64,000 bases of DNA, from contig NC_134530.1 of the NCBI RefSeq assembly GCF_050624435.1, positions 143,508,721-143,572,720 of the forward strand. Direction: 5' to 3'. Origin of the DNA: Tenrec ecaudatus (Eukaryota; Chordata; Mammalia; Afrosoricida; Tenrecidae). This document shows positions 45,701 through 52,062 of the stretch, piece after piece (position 1 is the first letter of the stretch; every line of letters starts with the position of its first letter). The notes under the pieces were generated by a model that had not been told where the DNA came from, ran no database searches, and was given only the letters and a program-made list of their open reading frames with translations. A program made the position numbers and the translations under genes.

Positions 45701-48700
45701 TTTCGGCACAGCTTGCCGTGGTGAGGTCACTCTAAGCTGCAACGCAGAAGCAACACGGAGGGTGGCAAGCAGCCAAACAAACCACTGCTTCACTGGTGAG
45801 GAAGGTCTACATTGAGGCTTCCTATTAAAATATCCATAGGAAGGAGAGAAGGGAAATGTGCTAAACAAAGAACAGACCCAAAACAGCTGTCACATAAAAA
45901 TGGCAGAATTTGAATTCACATCAAACTTAACTTCCAATACCTTCGTCTCTTTTCTATCCGATTGTTTAGTGTTACCTCATGTGTTTTTATTTTAAGATAT
46001 TTTTTGTTGGGTTGTTTTTTTTGGGGGGGCGGTGTTTATGTCTTTTTATTTAAAGTTTACACAGTAGATTATTGAGAAATAATTTCTGCACACATCATTC
46101 CATGAGATTAGGTAAGCTTTCCACAATGTGTCAGCATCTCATTATTTTCATTCTGTTTCTGTTAATTTAACTTCTTTGTCCCTGCCCCCCCCCGGGGTCT
46201 TCTTATCTTTGCTTTAGAATAAATACAGACTATTCTGCTTTACATATGATAGCTAGTCAAAAAGTATTGTTATAAAACCTTAAAACCTTTTACTAGAGAA
46301 AAATATCAAATGTAAATAAAATAAAAAGTCAAAATGTGACCCTCACTTCTCATTAAATCCTACATCATCTAGGTCTACACGTTTCTGATGTCAGTGTTCC
46401 ATCTCTCTGAGCCTTCTCCCAAGAACTTTGCACTCTCCAACTGGCATCCTGTAAAAACGAGTTTTGACATCCTCCCCCAAGGGACTCAAGTCACGCTCCT
46501 TTGAACTGTTCTTTGAGTTTGGGGGACCAAATGAAGTCTGAAGGGGCAATGCCAGGGCAACTGGGCGAGAGGGGTACGATCTCCCAATGAAATGGTGCTA
46601 AGGCAGCCTGCCCCTCAAGAGGGAGCAGGGGCATTGTGGTAACAGAGAAAATTTCTCCGTGAAGCCTTCCTGGCTTTTTGCTCACCAACAGTTTTCAATG
46701 GTCTTGAAACTCTTAATAAGCCTCCATGACCATCCAGGTCATGGGTCCTCAAACTACGGCCCACGGGCCGCACTGGAGGATATTTATCCGGCCCGCCAGG
46801 TGTTTTTGTCACCACTGCCTGTCCTGCTTAGCAGCTGGCGTGTCCAGTGTGCATAGGAATTTGTTCATAGTTTTTTTTTTTAAACTGTAGTCCGGCCCTC
46901 CAAGGGTCTGAGGGACAGTGAACTGGCCCCGTTTAAAAAGTTTGAGGACCACTGGTCCAGGTCCTTTGAAAATGTCTATCAAGACCATCCCTTTGGAACT
47001 CCCCCAGTAGTCCCCTAGTCTCTCTGCCTTGAATTGATTCGGCCCCAACAGTTCTCCTGGGAAGCCACTGTTCGACTGCACTTTGTAAAATGTGTCTTTC
47101 ATTTTCCTGGTATCCCAGGTCAGCGCATCTCGTGTGGAACAGAACGAGCACCTTACCCTACTGGTGATAATTTAAAGTCCGGGTGACTGTCTAGCTGATG
47201 AGCAGGCACTGTCTGGCTGAGAGGTGGTCTCTGGAGTGGCTTCGGAGCCGAGTTTAAAGGGTATCTCAGCTCAGTACTCTTGGGGTCCCTCGACACTTTA
47301 CCCGCTCCATCCATCCGGCCTTTCTCAGGAATGTGAGGCTTGTTCTTACATTTCCCCCTGCGCTTTGTTCTGATCAGGAAAGGGCACATGCTTTCTGCAG
47401 AAATGTTAAAAACACAAGAGTGGTAAACACAAATCACACAACTCTTTAGCAGAAGGAACCTGAATGTGGATCTGGTCCTGATTTCGCTTTGGATCAATAA
47501 GAACAGGTATTTTAAAGAGAAAGCATTCCCATGTGATGAAAACCAGCTACTCTGGTGACTTTTATGTACACCTGGTTTGTGAAACGTTGAGAAAGGCAAG
47601 ATCTGCTTTTTAATGAACGTTTTCTTTAAGTAAAAGAGCAGGGAAGTATATTTTGTAAAAGGAATGAATGCTACCCGTGTAACTGGAATATATAAGTGCT
47701 GCTAAATCATCTACTGCCATGAAAACAGAACTAAGCACATCATCAACAAAGCCGTCATTCAAGATATTTGGACGAGGGTGGATTCCCGTGCTGGAGGCAC
47801 ATTGCGTTACCGCCTCTGTATCCATGAGCTGTCCCTTTCTGTGCTTTGTAACCGCAAATGACAGCCTGCAGAGTGCACACTGACTGCGCAGTCCTCCAAT
47901 GAGGAGCCTCTTAGAGGCACTCCGATTAACTTCTAAACTTGACCAAGCCCCAGCAGCAACTGAAAACCAGAAAGGAGAGCCTGGCAGTTCCGTGGTAATG
48001 GCTAACTACAACGAAGTTTACGACTGTTCACCGAGTCAGTTTGACACAGAAAAGCCAGACTCCAGAGGTCATTACAGGGGAAAAATGTGCAAGCATTTTT
48101 AGCTGTCAAACAGCAAGTGCATTTTAATCACAGCCAATCTGTTTTCTTTTTAACTTCCTATCTGCAGGAGAAAGCAATGCACGTCTGAAATCCTTAAGGA
48201 ACAAAACACTACTCAGCCACGGCTCCTTTCAATTACAGACACTGACACACGTTTCCAATCTTACGTAGGCATCCCTGCCCCCAGGGGCCTTTATTAATTA
48301 CCTCTGAAATCCTTCAGTAGCCCTCTCCCACAACGGAAAGATCTGCAGCTCGGTAGAGGCCAGAGGCAACTCCCTGTACTCCTGTCCTACTGCACAGAGC
48401 AGGGGTCATGTCATGGAGATACAGCCCGGGGCCATCGAGGGACGGACGCTCAATCAGAGACCCCGGAGGACAGGGTAGAACCGCTCTACGGGGTTCCTGA
48501 GTCTGATCTTCCTCCTGGGGAGCACATAGCAGGTTTGAACCACGGACATTGAGGTTAACCAGGAGCCTAATGCCTACCACATTACCCCGCCAGGAGTGGA
48601 AGTCTTATTTTAATCCTCAATGCACCTTGAATCACATAAGATTTTGTAGAGAAAGAAAGTCAAGTAAGTAACAATCACTGCAGCTGGGAACAGGGCAGGC

Positions 48701-51700
48701 TCTTCGGAACGAAGGTGGTGCCCAGCTGTTTCTGCATAGCGCAACCTCTGCCAGCCACCGCAGGGCCCGGGTCCTCACACTGCTCCCCGCTCCCTCTCCG
48801 ACGTCGGGAGCCAAAGGCGCCTCGTGGCGTGGCCGGCATGCTCTCCCCACGCTTCACTTCAGGCCAGCCCAGCCGGAGAGGCCCCAGGGCATGGTCACAG
48901 TGTCCACGTTAAACCCGGAGGAGGGCCCGGAGTCTGTTTCCACCTCGGAGCAGGGAGGAAATCATTAGTCCTCAAAATGACCTTGGAGGAAACAATTGCT
49001 CTGCCGGAGAGGTAGCAAAGAGAGCTCTTGATAACGTGATTCGACATCAGAAAAGAATAAGCTGCTGTCTAGTCACACGCAGGGCTGGGAAAGGGGAGTT
49101 TCTCACCAAACCAGTGAAAGGAGGAAGCTGACAGATATCATGACACACATTTCAGTGCCCGTGGGACTGGCTAGGGGGCTGCACTCCTAGGGGCCACGGA
49201 GGTGTCTGGGGGCAGAGAGCTGCCTTTAACTTGGCACACTGGTGCCAGTACCTGCTGGCTACGTGCCATCTCTGACTGTTGGCATGGGGCAGCTAGCAGC
49301 ACCACTTCGTGCCAGATGCCAGAAAGCATGCCTCACATAGCTCTGAGGGGGACGATGTTGTCATTCCACTGATACAATGGCCCACGGTCATTTTGTGCCG
49401 GGGCAGGGACAGTGCTGAGCCTTAACCCCATAGCAGTTTGCCCACCGAACACGAGAGCTTGATGCTGTGCCATGCCGCCTCCCCAGACGGCACAGACCCA
49501 GGGTGGGACTGTCAAGGGGAAAGTCATGGTAGTAAACTGCAAAGAGGTTAGGGTTACACTTGACTTTGGGGTGTTTTCCAAACATGTTGTACAATGGCAC
49601 GTTGCTTTAAAAAAAAAATCCTAGGATGCTAGAATGGTCAACCCCTCATCAAACAAACAAAAAGGATACTACGGAGAAGTCAGGGCATTTACCCATCCAT
49701 CCATCTGACACACAAACTGTCGCCTGCCTGCCGTACGCTAGTTACCGGGCTGGATGCCGAAGGGACCCACGTTATCAAGTTGGGAGCTGCACCTCTGAGG
49801 CGCTTCTGTTGGATGGCAACGCCCCTTCCTGGCCGAGAGGGACACGCCGTCCACTTTTGAGCCAGCACTGCCATCTGCTCACAGGACAGAGCGTGCTGCC
49901 GCGGGCTGAGGTTGCAGCCTCCTCCTGGGGAGAAGACTTTGGGCCGGTTATCTCAGCGCTCCAGCATGGCTCCACCCACTCACACCAGGACCGCCAGCCA
50001 AACCTCCTTGGAACGGTGCCATGATGCCTGGGCCAGCCTCTCCCGAGGAAGTCCCTGTGTCCTCTACTGGGCCGCCGTTTCTTTAGGTCCCTCGGGGAAA
50101 ACTGGGATAAAGACACGCTTGAAAGACAACCAGCCAGGCCTGGGGGTTGGCTGTCATGGACTCAGCAACAGGAACCTACTGGCTAACCAAGCTGCATCCT
50201 TAAGAGACAACCATCACACCAGGGGACAGTGGACGGCACCTGGGGGGTCACATCTGAGCGCATCCTCCTGAAGGAGAGGCAGTGTGTTTGGGAACCACGT
50301 GTCAGCTAGAGAACTCTTGGACACGGAGAATTTTCATTTGAGGGATTAAAAATAAAACAAAAAACCTACCTTGCGCTCATAAGAAATATAAGGGGGCTTC
50401 CAAAAGTTCGTGGAGGAATGGAATAAGAAGAAAATACACTTTCTCCATGAACTTTCTTGTAGAGACCTGGTCAAACTCCATTCTACCTTCCTGAAAACAA
50501 TAGTCACATGAACAGAAAGACACATGCCTGGGCAGAGACTCTTCCTTCACTGTTCTGCCTCTCACTGAGGCCAATCTAATCTCTCTGGAACTAGGGCCTT
50601 TAAGCCCTTGGTTGCCAGACAGGTATTACAGAGTGTGATATTGAAACGAATCCCGTTCAGCTGGTGCAGTGTTTCGCTCCACTGTGAGACTCCGCCGTGC
50701 GTGTGGCGGAGGAGGAAACGGCACTCAGCGTGCCTCTGTCGTGCGCCTCACCTTCGATACAGCTTGGACTGTCCGAAGGTCACAATTACCAGTGGTACAT
50801 GGAAGGTAGTCAAGACCAGGATGATCTGGGGAGAGACAAAAGTAAACAGTCAGTAGGAAGCTAGTCCGGTTGCAGGTTGGGATGGGGCAGGATCACATCA
50901 GCACGGGAAAAACTGCCCGTGGCCCTGCTTTGTAGTAGCCTCTATTTCCGTATGTCTAGAAATCCAGCAGGACCGGGCACGAGGACTTACAGCTCCTTTC
51001 AGTAGTGATGACCCACTGCCCACACTTGGAGTGGAGAGGCACGGGACTCCGATGCACACTACAATTGAAGGCAGAGTCTGACCACTGTTTCCATATTCTC
51101 CTGCGAGTCCACCTCTCTTTCCCGGTACAGAGTCTGGCTGCTCCGCTTGAGGTTGCGATAACCTCTCGGGGCAGCCCCTGTGCCCACCTGCCCTGTTCTT
51201 CTTCTCCCGGGAGCCGTTCTCCACGAAATGCCTTGTTAAAAATAGCTCTTGTTGGAGAGGGCAGAGGTGTGATGGGAACGTTCTGGACAGCCGTCTACCA
51301 AGAAATCCTGCAGACATCAACTACTGTAGACGAATGAGTACAACATGCAGATTCGGGCACAAACCCTTATTTGAGGACCGGGCTTGGAGAAGGTCTGCCA
51401 GAAGTTTGAAAGTCTTTCTCTGGGCCCCTGGTACTGCTTCCGTGTGCCCCGAGGCTGTGAGGCGTGTGCTCCGGAACACGAGGAGGCGTGAGATGGGGCA
51501 GGACAGCAAGGAGCCAGGGAACATCAAGCCGGGCTGCTCAGGCCGTAAGGCCGCGGCGTGCTCGGTGACCCTTCCTACCTAATGGGACTCCACGCGGGCA
51601 GTGCCCACGAACGGTGGACTGAAGACTACGAGGCCACGGGGGCCATGGTGTTTGGACACTGAAGGGCAGGGCTCAGGAAGAGTTTGGAGGAAAACAGCTG

Positions 51701-52062
51701 AGGCTCCCCAAGCCCCGCGAGGCTCCCCTCTCAGCACAAAGCCCGCTTCCCTCTCCCCTGGCTTCTCTGCCATTCCCCCCTCTCTCCCCGTCAGAAAAGA
51801 AAGCAGTTCCAAGAGGCTCCCGGTTCTCAAGCAACAAGGAACCAACTCCGGCTTCCTAAACCGCTGTCCTGTAAAACATGCATGTTCGCGATGACCTGGG
51901 AGACAGTTTTAGAACGGAAGGCCACTCACTGCACACACAACTCCCCCAAACCCACTTCTTCTACTTGTCGGGCTGATTGAAAAGACTCAGAGTCTGACTT
52001 ACCCCAGTGTTGTCTCCAAACCAGGACAGGGACACAGAGCCGCTGAGGTCATCGAACACATG
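13789..52062 (-). CDS. SORT1: Sortilin, exons 2-20 of 20 (5' partial)
   Basis: Sortilin is a type I membrane receptor that sorts cargo between Golgi, plasma membrane and endosomes. Nineteen exons on the minus strand join in frame to 729 residues plus a stop, matching human residues 103-831 (from memory) without any indel. In order: Vps10p ten-bladed propeller (exons 2-14), cysteine-rich 10CC region (exons 15-17), membrane helix (exon 18) and cytoplasmic tail (exons 19-20). All 18 introns are GT-AG. Residues that contact neurotensin in human sortilin (S316, R325, I353) are present. Exon 1, with the signal peptide, propeptide and furin site, must lie right of position 64000, so intron 1 exceeds 11.9 kb. 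No frameshift or stop is seen, so the gene looks functional. Confidence 0.98.
14001..14124 (-). CDS. SORT1: SORT1 exon 19 (cytoplasmic tail)
   Basis: A 124-nt exon from [10 protein letters not shown] to YHDDSDE. YSVL is the tyrosine endocytosis signal (YxxPhi), and DDSDE opens the acidic cluster that GGA adaptors bind; its serine matches human S825, a CK2 site. Acceptor ccccag, donor gtgagc. Confidence 0.98.
14308..14414 (-). CDS. SORT1: SORT1 exon 18 (membrane helix)
   Basis: A 107-nt exon: a short luminal stalk NSTSSS, a hydrophobic helix ([20 protein letters not shown]), then VKKYVCGG. The Cys matches human C783, which is palmitoylated. The stalk has an NST sequon where human has NSK. The acceptor (gcttcgtcaag) has a weak pyrimidine tract; donor gtaagc. 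Because the length is not a multiple of three, skipping would remove the helix and shift the frame. Confidence 0.97.
14415..15696 (-). other. SORT1: SORT1 intron 17, UG-rich
   Basis: In mouse and human this intron holds the alternative exon 17b, repressed by TDP-43. The plus-strand CA run at 14612-14643 becomes a UG-rich tract in the pre-mRNA about 200 nt before exon 18; 15104-15122 is another. I could not identify exon 17b itself. Confidence 0.55.
14612..14643 (-). repeat. (TG)n tract in SORT1 intron 17
   Basis: Near-perfect CA repeat on the plus strand (TG in the transcript), broken by two CT steps. UG repeats are the preferred TDP-43 binding sequence. Confidence 0.85.
15697..15805 (-). 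CDS. SORT1: SORT1 exon 17 (10CC end)
   Basis: A 109-nt exon from [10 protein letters not shown] to NFLSPEKQ, ending the luminal part. It keeps the last two cysteines and a Lys-rich DLKKKC stretch. Acceptor tttcag, donor gtgcgt. The following intron is where exon 17b lies in other mammals. Confidence 0.97.
15974..16090 (-). CDS. SORT1: SORT1 exon 16 (10CC region)
   Basis: A 117-nt exon from [13 protein letters not shown] to EEQLMTN plus GG. It keeps the sequon NDS (human N684) and the cysteines in SKCVEQP and EFCLYG. Acceptor tcgcag, donor gtacgc. Confidence 0.97.
16091..17423 (-). other. SORT1: SORT1 intron 15
   Basis: Contains a pure (GT)14 run on the plus strand at 16253-16280, which is CA-rich in the transcript. 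The rest is GC-rich without recognised repeats. Confidence 0.7.
16253..16280 (+). repeat. (TG)n microsatellite
   Basis: Fourteen uninterrupted TG units; a likely length-variable marker. Confidence 0.9.
17424..17613 (-). CDS. SORT1: SORT1 exon 15 (10CC region)
   Basis: A 190-nt exon from [10 protein letters not shown] to CTLEDFL, opening the cysteine-rich 10CC region. Cysteines of the split TGT at the start, of DGCIL, SVCQN and SICRC, and at the end are all kept. Acceptor cggtag, donor gtacca. Confidence 0.97.
17614..19393 (-). other. SORT1: SORT1 intron 14
   Basis: Holds one AfroSINE at 18155-18315; otherwise no recognised feature. Confidence 0.7.
18155..18315 (-). mobile_element. AfroSINE
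   Basis: The plus strand has CACTGCCGGGGAGTTGACC, GAACTGCCCCGCGGGGTTTC and CCAGTGACCTTTTGGTCAAC, the reverse of the SINE. Confidence 0.82.
19394..19584 (-). CDS. SORT1: SORT1 exon 14
   Basis: A 191-nt exon, the longest coding exon here, from [10 protein letters not shown] to DFKDILKRN. It has the last Asp box (STDEGQCW) and the sequon NIS (human N582). It closes the propeller. Acceptor tttcag, donor gtgagt. Confidence 0.98.
19585..19977 (-). other. SORT1: SORT1 intron 13
   Basis: Short intron (393 nt) with standard splice sites; nothing else recognised. Confidence 0.8.
19978..20146 (-). CDS. SORT1: SORT1 exon 13
   Basis: A 169-nt exon from [10 protein letters not shown] to PINVI. It contains the Asp box SDDGGYSW. 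Human VAIEHSSRP is AAIEHTSHP here. Acceptor gttgcag, donor gtatgc. Confidence 0.97.
20147..20706 (-). other. SORT1: SORT1 intron 12
   Basis: 560 nt. It contains a plus-strand fragment of the RTE LINE 5' region (20300-20470). Confidence 0.75.
20300..20470 (+). mobile_element. RTE LINE 5'UTR fragment
   Basis: GGCAGGTTTCAG, GTCTGGCAGCTTGCTTCAG, AACTAGCCAGTGAAAGCCC and TGTTGTCTGACGTGGT follow the 5' leader of the afrotherian RTE LINE as remembered, and match the RTE copy near 45.6 kb. Confidence 0.6.
20707..20809 (-). CDS. SORT1: SORT1 exon 12
   Basis: A 103-nt exon starting [10 protein letters not shown] and ending VGIVIAH plus G. It appears identical to the human protein as remembered. The acceptor is cccacag and the donor gtaagg. 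Confidence 0.98.
21164..21220 (+). repeat. GGGGCGGGA 9-bp tandem repeat
   Basis: About six units of GGGGCGGGA in a row. The G-runs could form a quadruplex on the plus strand; each unit also holds an Sp1-type GGGCGG core. Confidence 0.88.
21367..21770 (+). repeat. Polypurine GA-rich tract
   Basis: Roughly 400 bp almost wholly of G and A (GAGAG, GGAGA and GAAGA units; GGAGA at 21409-21452 is regular). It gives polypyrimidine in the SORT1 transcript. Such tracts can form triplex DNA. The long Ser-Leu frames on the minus strand are artefacts of it. Confidence 0.92.
22070..22225 (+). mobile_element. AfroSINE, 3'-truncated
   Basis: GGAGCCCTGG, GGTCGGCAGTTCGAAACC (B box) and CTTTCTACTCCCCAGAGAG are followed by AGTTACAGTCTCGGAGACCC, then the match fades. 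Confidence 0.85.
22666..22772 (-). CDS. SORT1: SORT1 exon 11
   Basis: A 107-nt exon from [13 protein letters not shown] to ATAKNKKK. The Asp box TFDQGGRW is intact. Human ends this exon KNKNE; here the last codon is AAG followed by gttggt, a less usual donor. The acceptor is ccatccag. Confidence 0.96.
23690..24250 (-). mobile_element. Mariner transposon, 5'-truncated
   Basis: The minus strand encodes a broken mariner transposase C-terminal part: [18 protein letters not shown], then a region equal to the usual [10 protein letters not shown] catalytic stretch at about 24040-24070, and a YSPTSLHA stretch where YSPDLAP is expected. A frame change lies between them. The outer end carries GTGGGGGGACCCCCGAAACT, a candidate terminal repeat; the other end was not found. 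Confidence 0.8.
25390..25410 (+). repeat. (CA)n microsatellite
   Basis: Ten pure CA units. Confidence 0.9.
26723..26878 (-). CDS. SORT1: SORT1 exon 10
   Basis: A 156-nt exon from [13 protein letters not shown] to [10 protein letters not shown], nearly identical to human. It contains the Asp box TSDDRGIVY and the sequon NVT (human N406). Acceptor gtttcag, donor gtgagt. Confidence 0.98.
27165..27432. mobile_element. Probable non-autonomous hAT (MER/Charlie-like)
   Basis: AT-rich block bounded by CAGCGCTTCTCAAACTCATC and, reversed, AGTTTCTCAAACAATGA, the usual form of Charlie-type hAT ends. No convincing 8-bp duplication remains. Confidence 0.5.
27470..28256 (+). mobile_element. L1 3'UTR fragment
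   Basis: GGAAGAAGCACACCAGCCTG and its neighbours match the L1 3'UTR at 63645-63720 in this window. The T-rich middle and the GATGGCACAATTC then ATGGCAATGAAA end are typical of an L1 tail. The 5' side is lost. Confidence 0.7.
28273..28323 (+). pseudogene. Retroposed 5' half of tRNA-Tyr (GTA)
   Basis: Positions 28278-28314 equal the first 37 nt of a mammalian tRNA-Tyr gene (CCTTCGATAGCTCAGCTGG onward) up to the anticodon GTA at 28311-28313, with one G-to-C change. Nine more bases could be intron. The rest of the tRNA is absent. The insert is flanked by an exact 16-bp direct repeat GAAACAGTTAAAACCA (28257-28272 and 28324-28339), a target-site duplication typical of L1-driven insertion. It has no poly-A tail. 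Confidence 0.85.
28510..28654 (-). CDS. SORT1: SORT1 exon 9
   Basis: A 145-nt exon from [10 protein letters not shown] to FMHVDEPG. It holds the arginine equivalent to human R325, which binds the C-terminal carboxylate of neurotensin, the Asp box STDQGDTW, and the YSI with the isoleucine equivalent to human I353. Acceptor gttccag, donor gtaaga. Confidence 0.97.
29060..29350 (-). mobile_element. Old, possibly composite AfroSINE
   Basis: CGCCGATTCCAACTCA, CGCAGAACTGTGCTCCGTAAGG and, at the right end, GGCTGGGATTCAAGCACAGG plus GTGGAAGGCGAGCAG suggest an older AfroSINE joined to a second tRNA-like unit. Confidence 0.5.
31334..31528 (-). mobile_element. SPIN hAT element
   Basis: The minus strand starts CAGCGGTTCTCAACCTGTGG and the plus strand starts GAGCGGCTCTCAGCC; GCCGCGACCC and GTTCGACCCCCAAAGGGG are SPIN ends. 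About 195 bp. The flanking 8-mers do not match. Confidence 0.85.
31650..31740 (+). mobile_element. AfroSINE fragment
   Basis: CAGCAGCTCCACGGGACAAG and CTGGCTGTCTGCTCGGAAGA match the SINE middle. It sits about 40 bp before a full copy. Confidence 0.55.
31781..31990 (+). mobile_element. AfroSINE, nearly full length
   Basis: Starts GGCGCCCTGGTGGCACAGTG, then GGTTTGAACC (B box), CTGCGGGACAAAGACCTGGC and GGGAGTCAGACGTGACGGAG. Confidence 0.88.
32018..32148 (-). CDS. SORT1: SORT1 exon 8
   Basis: A 131-nt exon of 43 codons plus two bases, from [10 protein letters not shown] to FASVMAEK. It contains the Asp box TSDLGKSF and the serine equivalent to human S316, which contacts neurotensin. The residue before RTSD is Arg (CGG) where human has Trp287 (TGG). 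Acceptor tttaag, donor gtgggt. Confidence 0.96.
32149..32923 (-). other. SORT1: SORT1 intron 7
   Basis: 775 nt, repeat-poor; nothing recognised. Confidence 0.7.
32924..32973 (-). CDS. SORT1: SORT1 exon 7
   Basis: The shortest internal exon, 50 nt: [16 protein letters not shown]. It keeps the NGS sequon (human N274) and a cysteine. Acceptor tttgtag, donor gtaagt after TGC A; the Lys codon is completed by exon 8. Confidence 0.95.
33975..34072 (+). mobile_element. AfroSINE 3' fragment
   Basis: GGCATCAAGTTGACGGCAGT followed by TGAGTTTGGGGG is the SINE 3' end; the upstream part is degraded. Confidence 0.5.
34578..34782 (-). mobile_element. AfroSINE, full length
   Basis: The plus strand reads TCATCGAGTCGTTTCCGACT, GGCAGAACTGCC, GAAAGCCTCATCTTTCTCCT and AAACTGCTGACCTTGGGGAC, ending CAGGGCTCC. 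Confidence 0.92.
35686..35759 (-). CDS. SORT1: SORT1 exon 6
   Basis: A 74-nt exon reading [20 protein letters not shown] then CLAK, with the next Trp codon split [11 protein letters not shown] is a textbook Asp box (SxDxGxxW); human has SKNFGGKW here. Acceptor ctttcag, donor gtgagt. Confidence 0.97.
36245..36455 (-). mobile_element. AfroSINE
   Basis: The plus strand has TGCCAAGTTGATTCTGACTC, CCACAGGGTTTCCTGGGCTG and TACTGCTAACC-like 3' parts (CACTGCTAACCTTTCAGTG), ending GAGGCGCCAGGGG. Confidence 0.85.
36795..36970 (-). mobile_element. AfroSINE, diverged
   Basis: The plus strand has CACTGCCATTCAGTCAGCTC, CGACGATCCCCTACAGGGCT and GTCTCAACTGCCACGGTCGG in the order of a reversed SINE. Confidence 0.7.
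38501..38536 (+). repeat. (CTG)n followed by poly-G
   Basis: About five CTG units, CCT, then 18 G in a row. It lies in SORT1 intron 5, so the transcript carries CAG and C runs. Confidence 0.85.
39483..39647 (-). CDS. SORT1: SORT1 exon 5
   Basis: Exactly 55 codons, phase 0 at both ends, so it could be skipped without a frameshift. It runs from [10 protein letters not shown] to YLLALSTE and contains the Asp-box-like RSSDFAKHF. Acceptor gagcag, donor gtaagt. Confidence 0.97.
39648..40098 (-). other. SORT1: SORT1 intron 4
   Basis: 451 nt; nothing recognised. Confidence 0.75.
40099..40201 (-). CDS. SORT1: SORT1 exon 4
   Basis: A 103-nt exon reading [11 protein letters not shown] and ending GPENSGK. 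The SEDYGKNF stretch is an Asp-box turn of the propeller. It carries the conserved N-glycosylation sequon NNTF (human N162). Acceptor tttcag, donor gtgaga. Confidence 0.97.
41725..41875 (+). mobile_element. AfroSINE, diverged
   Basis: TGGGCTGCGAACGGCAAGGT, GGTTCAAACACACCAGG, GAGGCTGTCTGCTCCCATGA and TTGCAGCCTCAGAAG in order. Confidence 0.75.
42300..42450 (+). mobile_element. AfroSINE, 3'-truncated
   Basis: CCTGGCGGCATGGTAGTTAC, GGCTGCTAACTCCAAGGTCA and CACAAACCACCAGCAGCTC, with the match fading by 42450. Confidence 0.8.
42602..42992. mobile_element. Unnamed 390-bp insertion in the RTE element
   Basis: It separates the RTE 3' end from its body. It begins near TGTGTCAATTTGAGG and ends TCTATCCAGACTAAG, with TATATAAAGCTCTTTCC near its right end. 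It looks like an interspersed repeat of another class, perhaps a solo LTR, but I cannot name it. Confidence 0.45.
44462..44625 (-). mobile_element. AfroSINE inside RTE
   Basis: The plus strand has CGCGTCAATGCTGACTCACA, CTGTGGGTTTCTGAGACTTC and TTCAAACTGCCGACCACGGG, ending ATCAGGGCT. Confidence 0.88.
46240..47150 (-). mobile_element. Mariner-like element, dead
   Basis: The minus strand at 46491-46690 encodes [17 protein letters not shown], the usual mariner transposase stretch (APSDFxLFPKLK) after the last catalytic Asp. 46960-47150 continues the upstream part in broken frames. The left end (TAGTCAAAAAGTATTG at 46252) may be its terminal repeat. It is split by a hAT element. Confidence 0.65.
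46740..46954. mobile_element. Non-autonomous hAT nested in mariner
   Basis: Ends are CATGGGTCCTCAAACTACGG and, reversed, CAGTGGTCCTCAAACTTTTT. The flanking 8-mers ATCCAGGT (46732-46739) and GTCCAGGT (46955-46962) differ by one base, as a hAT target duplication should. 215 bp. The same element type is known from several tetrapods, including tenrec; the exact family name is uncertain. Confidence 0.85.
48428..48595 (-). mobile_element. AfroSINE
   Basis: The plus strand has GCCATCGAGGGACGGACGCT, GACAGGGTAGAACCGCTCTA and AGGTTTGAACCACGGACATT, ending CCCCGCCAGGA. Confidence 0.83.
50390..50475. repeat. Short inverted-repeat element
   Basis: AAAGTTCGTGGAG near the left and CTCCATGAACTTT near the right form an imperfect hairpin over about 80 bp. 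A similar left arm (GGGGCTTCAAAAAGTTTATG) is found at 60371. It may be a small mariner-type element; not named. Confidence 0.4.
50752..50825 (-). CDS. SORT1: SORT1 exon 3
   Basis: A 74-nt exon of 24 codons plus two bases, reading [15 protein letters not shown] then TFGQSKLYR. The acceptor is ctccccag and the donor gtgagg. It encodes propeller strands. The Ser codon is split with exon 4 (AG|T). Confidence 0.96.
50826..52002 (-). other. SORT1: SORT1 intron 2
   Basis: 1177 nt, GC-rich, no repeat recognised. Confidence 0.7.
52003..52062 (-). CDS. SORT1: SORT1 exon 2
   Basis: Twenty codons, in phase 0 at both ends, beginning HVFDDL and ending FGDNTG. The acceptor is ccgtag and the donor gtaagt. 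It encodes the first strands of the Vps10p propeller and is the most 5' exon in the window. Human has R, V and S at three positions where this copy has S, F and N. Confidence 0.95.

Larger units (their letters stand above)
42507..45740 (-). mobile_element. RTE (BovB-like) LINE, interrupted, inverted 5' end
   Basis: On the minus strand this runs from the RTE 5' leader and endonuclease region (44625-45600) through the middle (43990-44462) and the reverse-transcriptase part (42993-43870) to the 3' end (42507-42600). Recognisable antisense blocks include GACATCCATCTCGGTC, TTGTGAGGATTTTTGCTTTC, AAGGTTGTGTCATCTACGTA and TTAGGTGCCGTCAGGCAGG. The reading frame is destroyed. An AfroSINE (44462-44625) and an unnamed 390-bp sequence (42602-42992) have inserted later. 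At 45600 the element flips: 45601-45740 is the 5' leader in plus orientation. Confidence 0.8.
40202..50751 (-). other. SORT1: SORT1 intron 3
   Basis: The longest complete intron here (10.5 kb). It hosts two AfroSINEs (41725, 42300), an RTE LINE (42507-45740) with two later insertions, a mariner with a nested hAT (46240-47150), an AfroSINE at 48428 and a small inverted-repeat element at 50390. No exon-like frames remain. Confidence 0.75.
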
